Shown: positions 17,265 to 25,062 of the stretch, one piece after another
Layout: each line of letters starts with the position of its first letter
Position numbering within the stretch: the first letter of the stretch is position 1
Assembly: GCA_041396845.1 (NCBI GenBank)
Contig: JAWKXU010000001.1
Location: 620,001-684,000, forward strand
From: JAWKXU01 sp020446465
GTDB taxonomy: Bacteria > Pseudomonadota > Alphaproteobacteria > Sphingomonadales > Sphingomonadaceae
Reading direction: 5' to 3'
DNA length: 64,000 nucleotides
Notes under the pieces: model-generated
Databases searched by the model: none
What the model was told of the DNA's origin: nothing
What the model saw: the letters and a program-made list of their open reading frames with translations, nothing else
Made by a program: the position numbers and the translations under genes

Positions 17265-17692
17265 CTATTGAAAAAAGCCCTGAAGTAGCTGCCATCGACA
17301 ACGCCCGTGCGTTGATCGACGGAATGCTCGCGAGTGACTGGAAAGAACTGCATATCGCCTCGGATGGCCTGGAGATATTCATTGCGCGCAATGGCGCAGG
17401 CCCCAATCCGATGCTGGGTGGGTATGCCGTGGCTGAGCCTGCTGCGTCCGCCCCTGACGAAGCGCCGGTTGCGAGCAGGGACATTACGGCCCCCCACGTC
17501 GCAACGCTGGTTTCAATTGTGGCAGTGGGCACACAGGTAGAGGCAGGCGCTCCCTTGGCGGTTCTCTCGGTTCTCGATGAACAGGAAAACCTGGCTGCGC
17601 CATGTGCGGGCCGGGTCGTGGCTCACCTGGCCGGGACAGGTGATCTTGTCGAATTTGGAACACCTCTCGTGCGATTTGAAGAGCTTGGCTGA
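17261..17692 (+). CDS. Biotinyl-domain protein lacking the acceptor lysine
   Basis: A 143-residue protein with the same two-module plan as carriers 1 and 2: an AccB-type N-terminal module (MLASDWKELHIASDGLEIFI) and a C-terminal lipoyl/biotinyl beta-barrel (about 75-140). At the hairpin where the others read EVMKLF it reads SVLDEQ, so the biotin Lys is Asp106 and the preceding Met is Leu. The thumb segment is also missing. The remaining barrel (AGRVVAHLAGTGDLVEFGTPL) is intact and the gene is locked into the operon by overlaps on both sides. It cannot be biotinylated at the normal site; a structural or assembly role in the carboxylase is inferred. Confidence 0.85.
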   Translation: MTIEKSPEVAAIDNARALIDGMLASDWKELHIASDGLEIFIARNGAGPNPMLGGYAVAEPAASAPDEAPVASRDITAPHVATLVSIVAVGTQVEAGAPLAVLSVLDEQENLAAPCAGRVVAHLAGTGDLVEFGTPLVRFEELG

Positions 17693-19113
17693 TGGCTGAA
17701 ATACTGACCAGGATAGCGGTTTGCGGTGCAGGAGCGATGGGCTCCGGCATTGCGGAAATTGCGGCGCAGCGTGGCGCTGATGTAAAAGTGTTCGATGTGA
17801 GCGCCGACGCATTGGCGGGTAGCGAGGCACGCATTGGCAAATCAATCGACCGGCTGGTCAGCAAGGGCAAGTTGTCCGAGGACGATGCCGCTGCCGTGCG
17901 CGGCAGACTGGCGTGGGTGAGTGACCTTGCCGATCTGGCGGATCGCGAACTGGTGATTGAGGCCGTGATCGAAAATGCCGAGATCAAGGGCAAACTTTTC
18001 GAACAACTGGAATCGATTGTGTCCGATGATGCGATCATCGCCAGCAACACCTCTTCCATCCCCATCGCCCGCCTTGCCAGCGCCCTGAAGCGGCCCGAGC
18101 GTTTTCTGGGCATGCACTTTTTCAACCCGGCGACAGTGATGAAGCTGGTCGAAGTGATTTCCGGCCCCGCGACGCTCGCCAGTCACAGCGCGCGGGTTGC
18201 AGATACTGCGACCAGTTGGGGTAAGGCTGCTATTCCCGTTGCCGACGTTCCGGGCTTTATTGTCAACCGGGTGGCACGCCCATTTTATGGCGAAGCATTT
18301 GCCGCGCTGACAGAGCAGGCCGCCGAACCTTATGAAATCGATGCCTTGTTCCGCGCGGTGGACTACCGGATGGGGCCGCTCGAACTTACTGACCTGATCG
18401 GGCAGGACGTGAACTTCGCGGTCGCGCGGTCGGTTTATGATTCCTATTTCGGGCAGACACGGTTCGTGCCCCAGCTGAAACAGGCTGCACTGGTCGATGC
18501 AGGCTGGCTTGGGCGCAAGACGGGGCGCGGCGTATACGATCATTCAGAAAACGCAGCCCCTTTGCCCGATGCCGGAGCAGGGAACACGGTGACGCCGAAC
18601 GACGCGCATCGCACCGCAGCAGAAGCACTGGCAAAGGCAGCGCCGGGCGAACTGGTGGCTTGTGGCGATGTTCTGGTGGGTATTACCTGTGGGCAGACGG
18701 CGCGTACTGCCGCGTCCGATGCAGGGAAGCCGGTTGCCCTGTTTGACTGGATGGTCGCCAAGGAAGCGGCGCCGGTTGGTTTCGCAGCAAGCGACGAAAA
18801 CGCGACCCAGACAGCGCTGGGCATTGCTGCGGCGATGGGGTGCCCTGCTGTGCGTCTGAATGATCGGCCAGGGCTGATTGTCTGTCGCACGCTGGCGCAG
18901 ATCGCCAACTCCGCAGCCGATGCAGTCTTTGAACATGTGGCCGACGAAGACGGGATAGATGCGGCGATCCGTTTCGGCGCCAACTATCCCTTTGGCCCTT
19001 TCGCGTGGGCGGACCGGTTCGGGCGTGCGAATGTCGCCAGGGCGCTGCGCGCGATTGCGGCTGAAACCGGGCAGGCGATGTATCTGCCTTCACAATATAT
19101 GGGGAACTGGTGA
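17692..19113 (+). CDS. 3-hydroxyacyl-CoA dehydrogenase, PaaH-like two-domain form
   Basis: A 473-residue NAD-dependent dehydrogenase. The Rossmann motif is at the N-terminus (AVCGAGAMGSGIAE). HFFNPATVMKLVEVI carries the catalytic His, and PGFIVNRVARPFYGEA opens the first 3HCDH C-terminal domain. After about residue 290 a second domain follows with DRPGLIVCRTLAQIAN and NYPFGPFAWADRFG. This arrangement and length match PaaH-type 3-hydroxyadipyl-CoA dehydrogenases. TGATG overlaps link it to the carrier-like gene upstream and the hydratase downstream, which would supply its 3-hydroxyacyl-CoA. Confidence 0.93.
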   Translation: MAEILTRIAVCGAGAMGSGIAEIAAQRGADVKVFDVSADALAGSEARIGKSIDRLVSKGKLSEDDAAAVRGRLAWVSDLADLADRELVIEAVIENAEIKGKLFEQLESIVSDDAIIASNTSSIPIARLASALKRPERFLGMHFFNPATVMKLVEVISGPATLASHSARVADTATSWGKAAIPVADVPGFIVNRVARPFYGEAFAALTEQAAEPYEIDALFRAVDYRMGPLELTDLIGQDVNFAVARSVYDSYFGQTRFVPQLKQAALVDAGWLGRKTGRGVYDHSENAAPLPDAGAGNTVTPNDAHRTAAEALAKAAPGELVACGDVLVGITCGQTARTAASDAGKPVALFDWMVAKEAAPVGFAASDENATQTALGIAAAMGCPAVRLNDRPGLIVCRTLAQIANSAADAVFEHVADEDGIDAAIRFGANYPFGPFAWADRFGRANVARALRAIAAETGQAMYLPSQYMGNW

Positions 19114-19898
19114 TGAGTGACGCGAGCGACAATATCCTGCTTGTCGAACCGCATGGCGACCATGTTCTGCTCTTGCGGCTGAACCGTCCGGAAAAACGCA
19201 ATGCGCTGGCTACCGATCTTCTCTGCAAAGTTGCAGAAGCGCTCGATACTGCAGCGGCCAATGACAGCGTTCGTGCCGTGGTCATTACCGGGGCCGACAA
19301 GTTCTTTGCAGCGGGCGCGGACATCAACGAACTTGCCACGCGTGATACGGGCGGTGCGCTTAACGATCCACGGCCTGCAATCTGGGCGCGCATCCGAAAC
19401 TTCACCAAGCCACTGATTGCTGCGGTTGAAGGATGGTCACTGGGCGCTGGAAACGAACTCGTCATGTGCTGCGACCTTGTTGTCAGCGGTGAACGCGGCA
19501 AATTCGGACAGCCTGAAACGAACCTCGGTATTATCCCCGGTGCAGGGGGGACGGTAACTCTGCCGCGCCTTGTGGGCCGGAGCCGGGCCATGAAAATGGT
19601 GCTGCTTGGCGACCCGCTTTCCGCACAGGAAGCATTCGAGGCAGGTCTCGTCAGCGAAGTGGTGGCCGATGGCGAGGCATTGGCGACGGCGCTTGATATG
19701 GCGGCGCGCATTGCCGCGCGCGCTCCGCTTGCGATGCAGCAAGGCAAGGCAATGGTGCGCGCCACGTTTGAAACGCATCAGGCGGCTCACCTGACGATGG
19801 AACGGCAGGCATTTTCTGCCCTGTTCGGAACAGCAGACAAGAAGGAGGGGACGACCGCCTTCTTCGAAAAGCGTGATCCGGAGTGGACGGGACGGTAA
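19113..19898 (+). CDS. Enoyl-CoA hydratase (both catalytic Glu present)
   Basis: A 261-residue crotonase. Both hydratase glutamates are visible, in GAGNELVMCCD and GQPETNLGIIPGAGG, so it is the one canonical hydratase among the four crotonases of the window. The ATG at 19113 overlaps the dehydrogenase stop (TGATG), as in the other junctions of this operon. It should add water to a 2-enoyl-CoA for the PaaH-like dehydrogenase. Confidence 0.94.
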   Translation: MSDASDNILLVEPHGDHVLLLRLNRPEKRNALATDLLCKVAEALDTAAANDSVRAVVITGADKFFAAGADINELATRDTGGALNDPRPAIWARIRNFTKPLIAAVEGWSLGAGNELVMCCDLVVSGERGKFGQPETNLGIIPGAGGTVTLPRLVGRSRAMKMVLLGDPLSAQEAFEAGLVSEVVADGEALATALDMAARIAARAPLAMQQGKAMVRATFETHQAAHLTMERQAFSALFGTADKKEGTTAFFEKRDPEWTGR

Positions 19899-19903
19899 AA
19901 ACC

Positions 19904-20893
19904 ATGGCTTTCCAGACCCGCGTTACAGAGCTTTTGGGGACTCGTTACCCGATTATCCAGGGTGGGATGCAGAATGTCGGTTACGCCCAACTGGCGGCGG
20001 CGGTTTCCAACGCTGGCGCATTCGGGCTTATCACGGCCCTGACTTTTCCGTCTCCCGAGGCACTGGCGAGCGAAATCGAAACATGCCGGGGCATGACGGA
20101 CGCACCGTTTGGTGTGAATATCTCAGTCTTTCCTACCATGCGGCCACCTGATTATGGCGCAATTGTAGACGTGATCGCCGATGCCGGGATCAAGGTCGTT
20201 GAAACGGCGGGTACGCCGGCTGTCCGTGAAGTGTGGGACATGCTGTTCGCGCGGGGGATCAAGGTCGTCCACAAGTGCACCTCGGTCCGCCATGCCGTTT
20301 CCTCCGAAAAATATGGTGTGCACGCGATTTCAATCGACGGATTTGAATGTGCGGGCCATCCGGGGGAAGATGATGTGCCAGGTCTCGTTCTCATCCCGGC
20401 GGCTGCTGACAAGATCAGCATCCCGATTGTCGCCAGTGGCGGCATTGCCGATGGGCGTGGCCTTGTCGCAGCGCTGGCGCTGGGGGCTGAAGGCGTGAAC
20501 ATGGGCACCCGGTTCTGCGCTACCCGGGAGGCGCCGATTCACGCCAATGTCAAACAGGCTTATATAGACCGGGATGAACGCGAGACGGATATTCTGTTCC
20601 GGCCGTTCCGCAATTCAGCGCGGGTCGGGCGCAATTCGGTTTCTCAGGAAGTGCTGTCTCGTATCAGCGGACCCGATCCGAAGTTTGAGGATGTGGCTGA
20701 ACTTGTCAGCGGAAAGCGCGGAGCGGAACTGCTGAAAACCGGGGATCTCGATTCCGGGGTGTATTGGTCGAGCATGGCGCAGGGCCTGATTCACGATATC
20801 CCGACATGTAATGATCTGATCGAACGGATTATCACGGAAGCACACGAAATTATTGCCTCGCGGCTGCCTGCGATGCTCGCAACGGACGATTGA
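19904..20893 (+). CDS. NMO/2-nitropropane dioxygenase-family flavoprotein (IpdC-like)
   Basis: A 329-residue FMN TIM-barrel protein: the N-terminal YPIIQGGMQNVGYAQLAAAVSNAG, then AISIDGFECAGHPGEDD, IPIVASGGIADGRG and GAEGVNMGTRFCAT phosphate-binding elements. An upstream GTG at 19883 lies inside the hydratase gene, so the ATG at 19904 is preferred. The family includes nitronate monooxygenases, FabK enoyl reductases and the IpdC oxidoreductase of steroid C/D-ring catabolism. Position in a CoA-ester operon favours an IpdC- or FabK-like redox step. Confidence 0.88.
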   Translation: MAFQTRVTELLGTRYPIIQGGMQNVGYAQLAAAVSNAGAFGLITALTFPSPEALASEIETCRGMTDAPFGVNISVFPTMRPPDYGAIVDVIADAGIKVVETAGTPAVREVWDMLFARGIKVVHKCTSVRHAVSSEKYGVHAISIDGFECAGHPGEDDVPGLVLIPAAADKISIPIVASGGIADGRGLVAALALGAEGVNMGTRFCATREAPIHANVKQAYIDRDERETDILFRPFRNSARVGRNSVSQEVLSRISGPDPKFEDVAELVSGKRGAELLKTGDLDSGVYWSSMAQGLIHDIPTCNDLIERIITEAHEIIASRLPAMLATDD

Positions 20894-20919
20894 TGACTGC
20901 GTGAACGCGGGCGGGCTTT

Positions 20920-21693
20920 TTACGCCTTGCCCAATGCCTTCTCGACGCCGGCATGGCTGGCCGGGCGTTCCACAAGATTTGCCGAACCCTGCTGCGCGCG
21001 CAAATAGGCATCGAACCATTCTGACCCTTCGAGAAGAAGGGAATCGCGCTTTCGTGCGCGCATGATGGTCGAATCCTTCGATGCGACTTCTGCTGCCAAC
21101 GCAAGCGCCCTTGGCAGGACTTCCTCGCACGGAACGACATAGTTGAAAAAGCCGGTGGGCTCTATCTCGCGTGCAGTGAACTTTCGGCCGGTATAGAGCA
21201 TTTCACGCAGTTTCGGTTCGGGCAGCCGCAGCGCCACGAACCGGCCTGCGCCGCCGCTGAGCAGGCCGTAATCGACTTCCGGGACTGCAAACTTTGCATC
21301 TTCTGCTGCAACCCGGAAATCGCACAGGCTGGAAAGGACCATTCCTATCCCGATTGCCGCCCCATTGATCGCCGCAATGGTTGGCCGGTCGATAGCATGA
21401 AAGCGTGGGAGCTGCTGGTTGATGAAGGCATAGCGTTCGTTGCGCTTTTCCTTTGTCATCCCCTTGAAATCGTTGAGATCGGCACCACCGCACCAGGCCC
21501 GTGCGTCGTCAGGCGCGGTAATTACGATCGCGCGCACATCATCGTTGCCTTCAACCCATTCTGTGAGTTGTCCCAGGTTTTCATAAACTGAAATCGAAAA
21601 GGCGTTCACCGGCGGACGGGAGAAAGTGACCTTTGCAACGCCGTTGTCCAGCAGTTCCACAGCCAGCGCACCAAATTCAATAGTCGTAGTCAT
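20920..21693 (-). CDS. Crotonase-family protein with one catalytic Glu (paralogue A)
   Basis: A 257-residue enoyl-CoA hydratase/isomerase family member; the ATG at 21693 lies 1 nt after the stop of the upstream paralogue. The first hydratase Glu is replaced by Val (GIGMVLSSLCD); the second is kept (VPEVDYGLLSGGAG). The oxyanion-hole stretch is ARAWCGGADL. It shares about two thirds of residues by eye with the next gene, so the two arose by duplication. Members with only the second Glu include CoA-dependent hydrolases and C-C lyases such as the EchA20 type, so simple hydration is doubtful. Confidence 0.88.
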   Translation of the reverse strand: MTTTIEFGALAVELLDNGVAKVTFSRPPVNAFSISVYENLGQLTEWVEGNDDVRAIVITAPDDARAWCGGADLNDFKGMTKEKRNERYAFINQQLPRFHAIDRPTIAAINGAAIGIGMVLSSLCDFRVAAEDAKFAVPEVDYGLLSGGAGRFVALRLPEPKLREMLYTGRKFTAREIEPTGFFNYVVPCEEVLPRALALAAEVASKDSTIMRARKRDSLLLEGSEWFDAYLRAQQGSANLVERPASHAGVEKALGKA

Positions 21694-21694
21694 A

Positions 21695-22477
21695 TCAGTT
21701 GGTTTTTCCCAGCGCCGCACGGACGGCTGCGTTGCTTTCCGGCTTTTCGACAAGGGCTGAGGATGCCTCCTGTGCGTCGAGATAGGCATCCATCCATTCA
21801 GGCCCTTCGAACATCAGCGAGGCAAGTTTGCGCGCGCGTAGGGCTTCGAGCGATTTGCTGGCGATCTGGTTGGCCAGATCGAATGCGAGCGGAAGAACGG
21901 CCGCGGGCGGGACGACGTAGTTGAAGAACCCTGTCGATTCCAGTTCGCGCGCGGTAAAGGCGCGGCCGGTATAGACCATTTCGCGAATTTTCGCTTCGGG
22001 CATACGAAGCGACGCGAGCAGGCCGGCGCTGCCGCCGATCAGGCCATAGTCAACCTCCGGGCAGGCAAAGCGGGCGTTTTCACTTACTACGCGCATGTCG
22101 CACATGCCTGCTGCCATAACCCCGACGCCGATGGCTGCGCTACGAACGGCGGCAATCATTGGCCTGTCGATTCGGTGGAAACGGGGGAGGCGATCATTGA
22201 TGAAAGCGTAGCGTTCCTTACGCTTCTGCGCGGTCATGCCTTCGAACTCCCGCAAGTCCGCGCCGCCACACCAGGCCCGGGCGTCGTCGGGTGCGGAGAT
22301 GATGAGCACCTTGATCCGGTCATCGCCCGTCACGTGATCCGCGAAGTTCCCGATATCTTCATAGACCGAGAGCGATACAGCGTTCACGGGTGGCCTGGAA
22401 AAGACGACGAGCGCCACACCATTTTCGCGCAGTTCGAGCGAAAAAGCGCCAAATTGCAGTTGGTCAATTATGGTCAT
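21695..22477 (-). CDS. Crotonase-family protein with one catalytic Glu (paralogue B)
   Basis: A 260-residue sister of the downstream crotonase. The first Glu position reads Met (GVGVMAAGMCD) and the second is kept (CPEVDYGLIGGSAG). GGADLREFEGMTAQKR and YTGRAFTARELESTGFFNYVVP are shared almost word for word with paralogue A. It lies 7 nt downstream of the CoA-transferase B subunit. The pair may form a heteromer, or act on successive ring-opening products. Confidence 0.88.
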   Translation of the reverse strand: MTIIDQLQFGAFSLELRENGVALVVFSRPPVNAVSLSVYEDIGNFADHVTGDDRIKVLIISAPDDARAWCGGADLREFEGMTAQKRKERYAFINDRLPRFHRIDRPMIAAVRSAAIGVGVMAAGMCDMRVVSENARFACPEVDYGLIGGSAGLLASLRMPEAKIREMVYTGRAFTARELESTGFFNYVVPPAAVLPLAFDLANQIASKSLEALRARKLASLMFEGPEWMDAYLDAQEASSALVEKPESNAAVRAALGKTN

Positions 22478-22484
22478 GCAGTTG

Positions 22485-23126
22485 TCAGTCCGCCAGTTTG
22501 AGGTCCAGTCCGGTCAGTTCGCGCAGCTTGTCCAGTGTGACGCCTTCCACCATTTCTGTGACGCGGGCGCCATCCGGGCCAAGGTCGAACACGGCAAGGT
22601 CGCTATATACCCGCGAAACGCAGGCAAGGCCGGTGAGGGGATATGTGCATTCCTTCACCAGCTTGCTTTCACCCGACTTGCTGAGAAGGTTCATCATAAC
22701 GAAGACCTGCTTTGCACCGATGGCAAGATCCATCGCACCGCCCACAGCAGGGATCGCATCGGGCGCCCCGGTGTGCCAGTTGGCCAGATCCCCCTTTTCG
22801 GAAACCTGATAGGCACCCAGAACGCAGATATCGATATGGCCACCACGCATCATGGAAAAACTGTCACCATGGTGGAAGAAACAGCCGCCGGCCAATAGCG
22901 TGACCGGCTGTTTGCCGGCGTTGATGAGATCCCAGTCAATTTCCTCGTCGGGCGGTGTCGGTCCCATGCCGAGAATGCCATTCTCGCTATGCAGGAAATA
23001 GTCGCCGCCTGCCTCCAGGTAATTGGCGATGCGGGTTGGCAGGCCGATACCAAGGTTGACGTAAGCGCCTTCGGGAATGTCCTTTGCCACACGGGCGGCG
23101 AGGGCGTCGCTGCTCATACGCTGCAT
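22485..23126 (-). CDS. 3-oxoacid CoA-transferase, subunit B
   Basis: A 213-residue class I CoA-transferase beta subunit. The active-site glutamate is in the SENGILGMG motif. NLGIGLPTRIANYL and GGHIDICVLGAYQVSEKGDLANW are further family hallmarks. The start is the ATG at 23126 behind GGAGAGG. The intact SENG argues for true CoA transfer (succinyl-CoA to a 3-oxo acid, as in PcaJ/CatJ or ScoB). It is cotranscribed with subunit A, 14 nt upstream. Confidence 0.94.
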   Translation of the reverse strand: MQRMSSDALAARVAKDIPEGAYVNLGIGLPTRIANYLEAGGDYFLHSENGILGMGPTPPDEEIDWDLINAGKQPVTLLAGGCFFHHGDSFSMMRGGHIDICVLGAYQVSEKGDLANWHTGAPDAIPAVGGAMDLAIGAKQVFVMMNLLSKSGESKLVKECTYPLTGLACVSRVYSDLAVFDLGPDGARVTEMVEGVTLDKLRELTGLDLKLAD

Positions 23127-23140
23127 TGTTCCTCTCCTTC

Positions 23141-23824
23141 CTATGCTGCGGCTTTGGTCTTGTGCGGAACGCACACGACGCGATCAACGAAAATGCCGGG
23201 CGTAACCACGACTTCAGGATCAATGGTGCCTAGCGGGTCTATTTCTTCGACCTGCACGATCGTCTTCTTGCCTGCCATGGCCATGATCGGCCCAAAGTTT
23301 CGCGCAGCCTTGCGATAAGTAAGGTTGCCCCAACGATCTGACTTGTAGGCCTTTATCAGGGCGAAATCGGCGTGGATCGGGTATTCCAGCACATAGTGCT
23401 TACCATCTATTTCCCGCGTTTCCTTGCCTTCCGCCAGCATGGTTCCATACCCGGTCGGCGTAAAAACAGCGCCAAGGCCGGAGCCTGCAGCCTGAATCCG
23501 GCAAGCCATGTTACCCTGTGGCACCAGTTCCAGTTCCAGTTCGCCGGCGCGATAGCGTTCCTCGAAATAAATTGAACCAGCCATGCGCGGGTATGAAGCG
23601 ACGATTTTGCGCACCTTGTTGGCCTTGATCAGCGCGGCAATACCAACGTCGCCCGTGCCCGCATTGTTGCTGATGATAGTGAGGTCGCCCGCACCGTGGT
23701 CAACAACGGCGTCGATCAGTTCGGCGGGAACCCCTGCCTCGCCGAAGCCGCCGATCATAATGGCGGCGCCATCGAAAAGGTCGGCTACCGCCTCCTTGAG
23801 TGTTGGAACGGATTTATCGATCAT
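23141..23824 (-). CDS. 3-oxoacid CoA-transferase, subunit A (PcaI/CatI-like)
   Basis: A 227-residue class I CoA-transferase alpha subunit. GGFGEAGVPAELIDAVVDHG, the CoA-binding NNAGTGDVGIAALI, ELELVPQGNMACRIQAAGSG and FTPTGYGTMLAEGKETREID follow the 3-oxoadipate CoA-transferase pattern closely. The ATG at 23824 is preceded by AGAAGG. It could activate 3-oxoadipate-like end products for thiolysis. No ordinary Cys-containing thiolase is present in this window. Confidence 0.94.
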   Translation of the reverse strand: MIDKSVPTLKEAVADLFDGAAIMIGGFGEAGVPAELIDAVVDHGAGDLTIISNNAGTGDVGIAALIKANKVRKIVASYPRMAGSIYFEERYRAGELELELVPQGNMACRIQAAGSGLGAVFTPTGYGTMLAEGKETREIDGKHYVLEYPIHADFALIKAYKSDRWGNLTYRKAARNFGPIMAMAGKKTIVQVEEIDPLGTIDPEVVVTPGIFVDRVVCVPHKTKAAA

Positions 23825-23853
23825 TCTTGATGCCTTCTCGTTCAGATTCCTCT

Positions 23854-23917
23854 CGGTTTTTCGAGGCTTGTGATACCTGGATTCATACACCGAACCGAAA
23901 AACCGACAAAACGTCGA
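23854..23917. promoter_or_regulatory. Operator-like repeats upstream of the CoA-transferase genes
   Basis: CGGTTTTTCG (23854-23863) and its exact reverse complement CGAAAAACCG (23896-23905) are separated by 32 bp. They are followed by CCGACAAAACGTCGA (23903-23917), which resembles the 15-mers at 2772 and 15173 (TCGA and CCGA ends kept, core variable). The elements fill the gap between the MDR reductase and the CoA-transferase operon and may control the latter. Confidence 0.4.
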
Positions 23918-23974
23918 AAAAGCCAATAACCTATCATCGAAGCGCAAGCAAGTAAGCGAATCACCAGTGATCGA

Positions 23975-25015
23975 TCAGGCCGTTTCGTTTGCTTCATCGC
24001 TGACCTGGACGATCAATGTGCCCTGGTTGGAGCCATCGAACAGGGCGTTTAGCGTCGTCGGCAGGTTTTCCAGGCCCATGCGGACATCTTCCCGGTGGTA
24101 GAGCTTACCCTCGTCAATCCATTGCGCCAATTGTTTCATCGCCTGGGGGAAGCGATCTGCATACATCGAGGCGAGAAAGCCCTGCATACGGATGCCGCCA
24201 TATATCAGGCGCATCAGATTGCCGATTTTCTCTTCGCCTTCATCCGCATTGTAACCGGAAATCTGGCCACACAGGACAATGCGACCAAATTTAGCCATGT
24301 TATCAATCGCGGTCTGGAGGCCGGCACCGCCCACATTGTCGAAGAATATGTCGATGCCATCAGGGCAAAGCGCGGCGATGCGCTCCGCAATGTTCTCGCT
24401 CTTGTAGTCGATGCAGGCATCAATGCCCGCCTTGTCCAGCAACAGGTCGCACTTGTCCTTGCCGCCCGCAATGCCAATCACGCGGCAACCGTTGATCTTG
24501 CCGATCTGCGCCACATTCAGCCCGACCGATCCTGCCGCCCCTGATACCAGAAGCGTTTCGCCTTTATTCGGCTGCCCCACTTCCAGCAAGCCAAAATAGG
24601 CGGTGAGGGCATTCATCCCCACTGGCCCCAGAGCATCAATAAAGCTGTGCCCGTCTGGTATAGTGCGCACGAGCACATTGGCGGCAGAGATTACGTCGTA
24701 GTCCTGCCAGTTGCTGAACGTGCAAACGCGGCTGCCGACCGGAAAGTTCGGGTCCGCACTGGCAATGACGCGGGCCGCACAGGGGCCACGTACGGGCGAT
24801 CCAAGGGGGATTGACGGATAGAGGCTGTTGCCGGGCGGCTCCATCCAGTTGCGGATCGTCGGGGCGCAAATAAAGGCGACATTGCGGATGAGGATTTCGC
24901 CTTCGGCCAGCACTGGCGGTTGCAGTTCTTCTTCGCGAAAAGAAAAGTCGTCAGGGACGGTCAGGCCGTTGGGGCGGCGTTCAAGTATCCATTGGCGATT
25001 ACGCATCGGTTGCAT
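23975..25015 (-). CDS. NADP-dependent double-bond reductase, MDR superfamily
   Basis: A 346-residue zinc-independent medium-chain oxidoreductase of the leukotriene B4 12-hydroxydehydrogenase/CurA type. It shows GPVGMNALTAYFGLLEVGQ, the dinucleotide-binding SGAAGSVGLNVAQIGK, and FFDNVGGAGLQTAIDNM. No zinc-ligand Cys cluster is present. Such enzymes reduce the C=C bond of alpha,beta-unsaturated ketones. It follows the SDR gene by 47 nt in the minus-strand group. Confidence 0.9.
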   Translation of the reverse strand: MQPMRNRQWILERRPNGLTVPDDFSFREEELQPPVLAEGEILIRNVAFICAPTIRNWMEPPGNSLYPSIPLGSPVRGPCAARVIASADPNFPVGSRVCTFSNWQDYDVISAANVLVRTIPDGHSFIDALGPVGMNALTAYFGLLEVGQPNKGETLLVSGAAGSVGLNVAQIGKINGCRVIGIAGGKDKCDLLLDKAGIDACIDYKSENIAERIAALCPDGIDIFFDNVGGAGLQTAIDNMAKFGRIVLCGQISGYNADEGEEKIGNLMRLIYGGIRMQGFLASMYADRFPQAMKQLAQWIDEGKLYHREDVRMGLENLPTTLNALFDGSNQGTLIVQVSDEANETA

Positions 25016-25062
25016 CGCTCAAACCTCGTATTATGTGGACAGGATCAGGGCTGGCGATACCG

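Noticed and set aside
17261..17692. Frameshift or pseudogene explanation for the lysine-less carrier
   Set aside because: The reading frame is continuous, both ends overlap neighbours precisely, and the rest of the domain is well conserved.
22485..23824. Reading the CoA-transferase pair as IpdAB-type ring-opening hydrolases, given NMO (IpdC-like) and crotonase neighbours
   Set aside because: The beta subunit keeps the SENG active-site motif and the alpha subunit follows the 3-oxoadipate CoA-transferase pattern closely, so ordinary CoA transfer is the simpler call.
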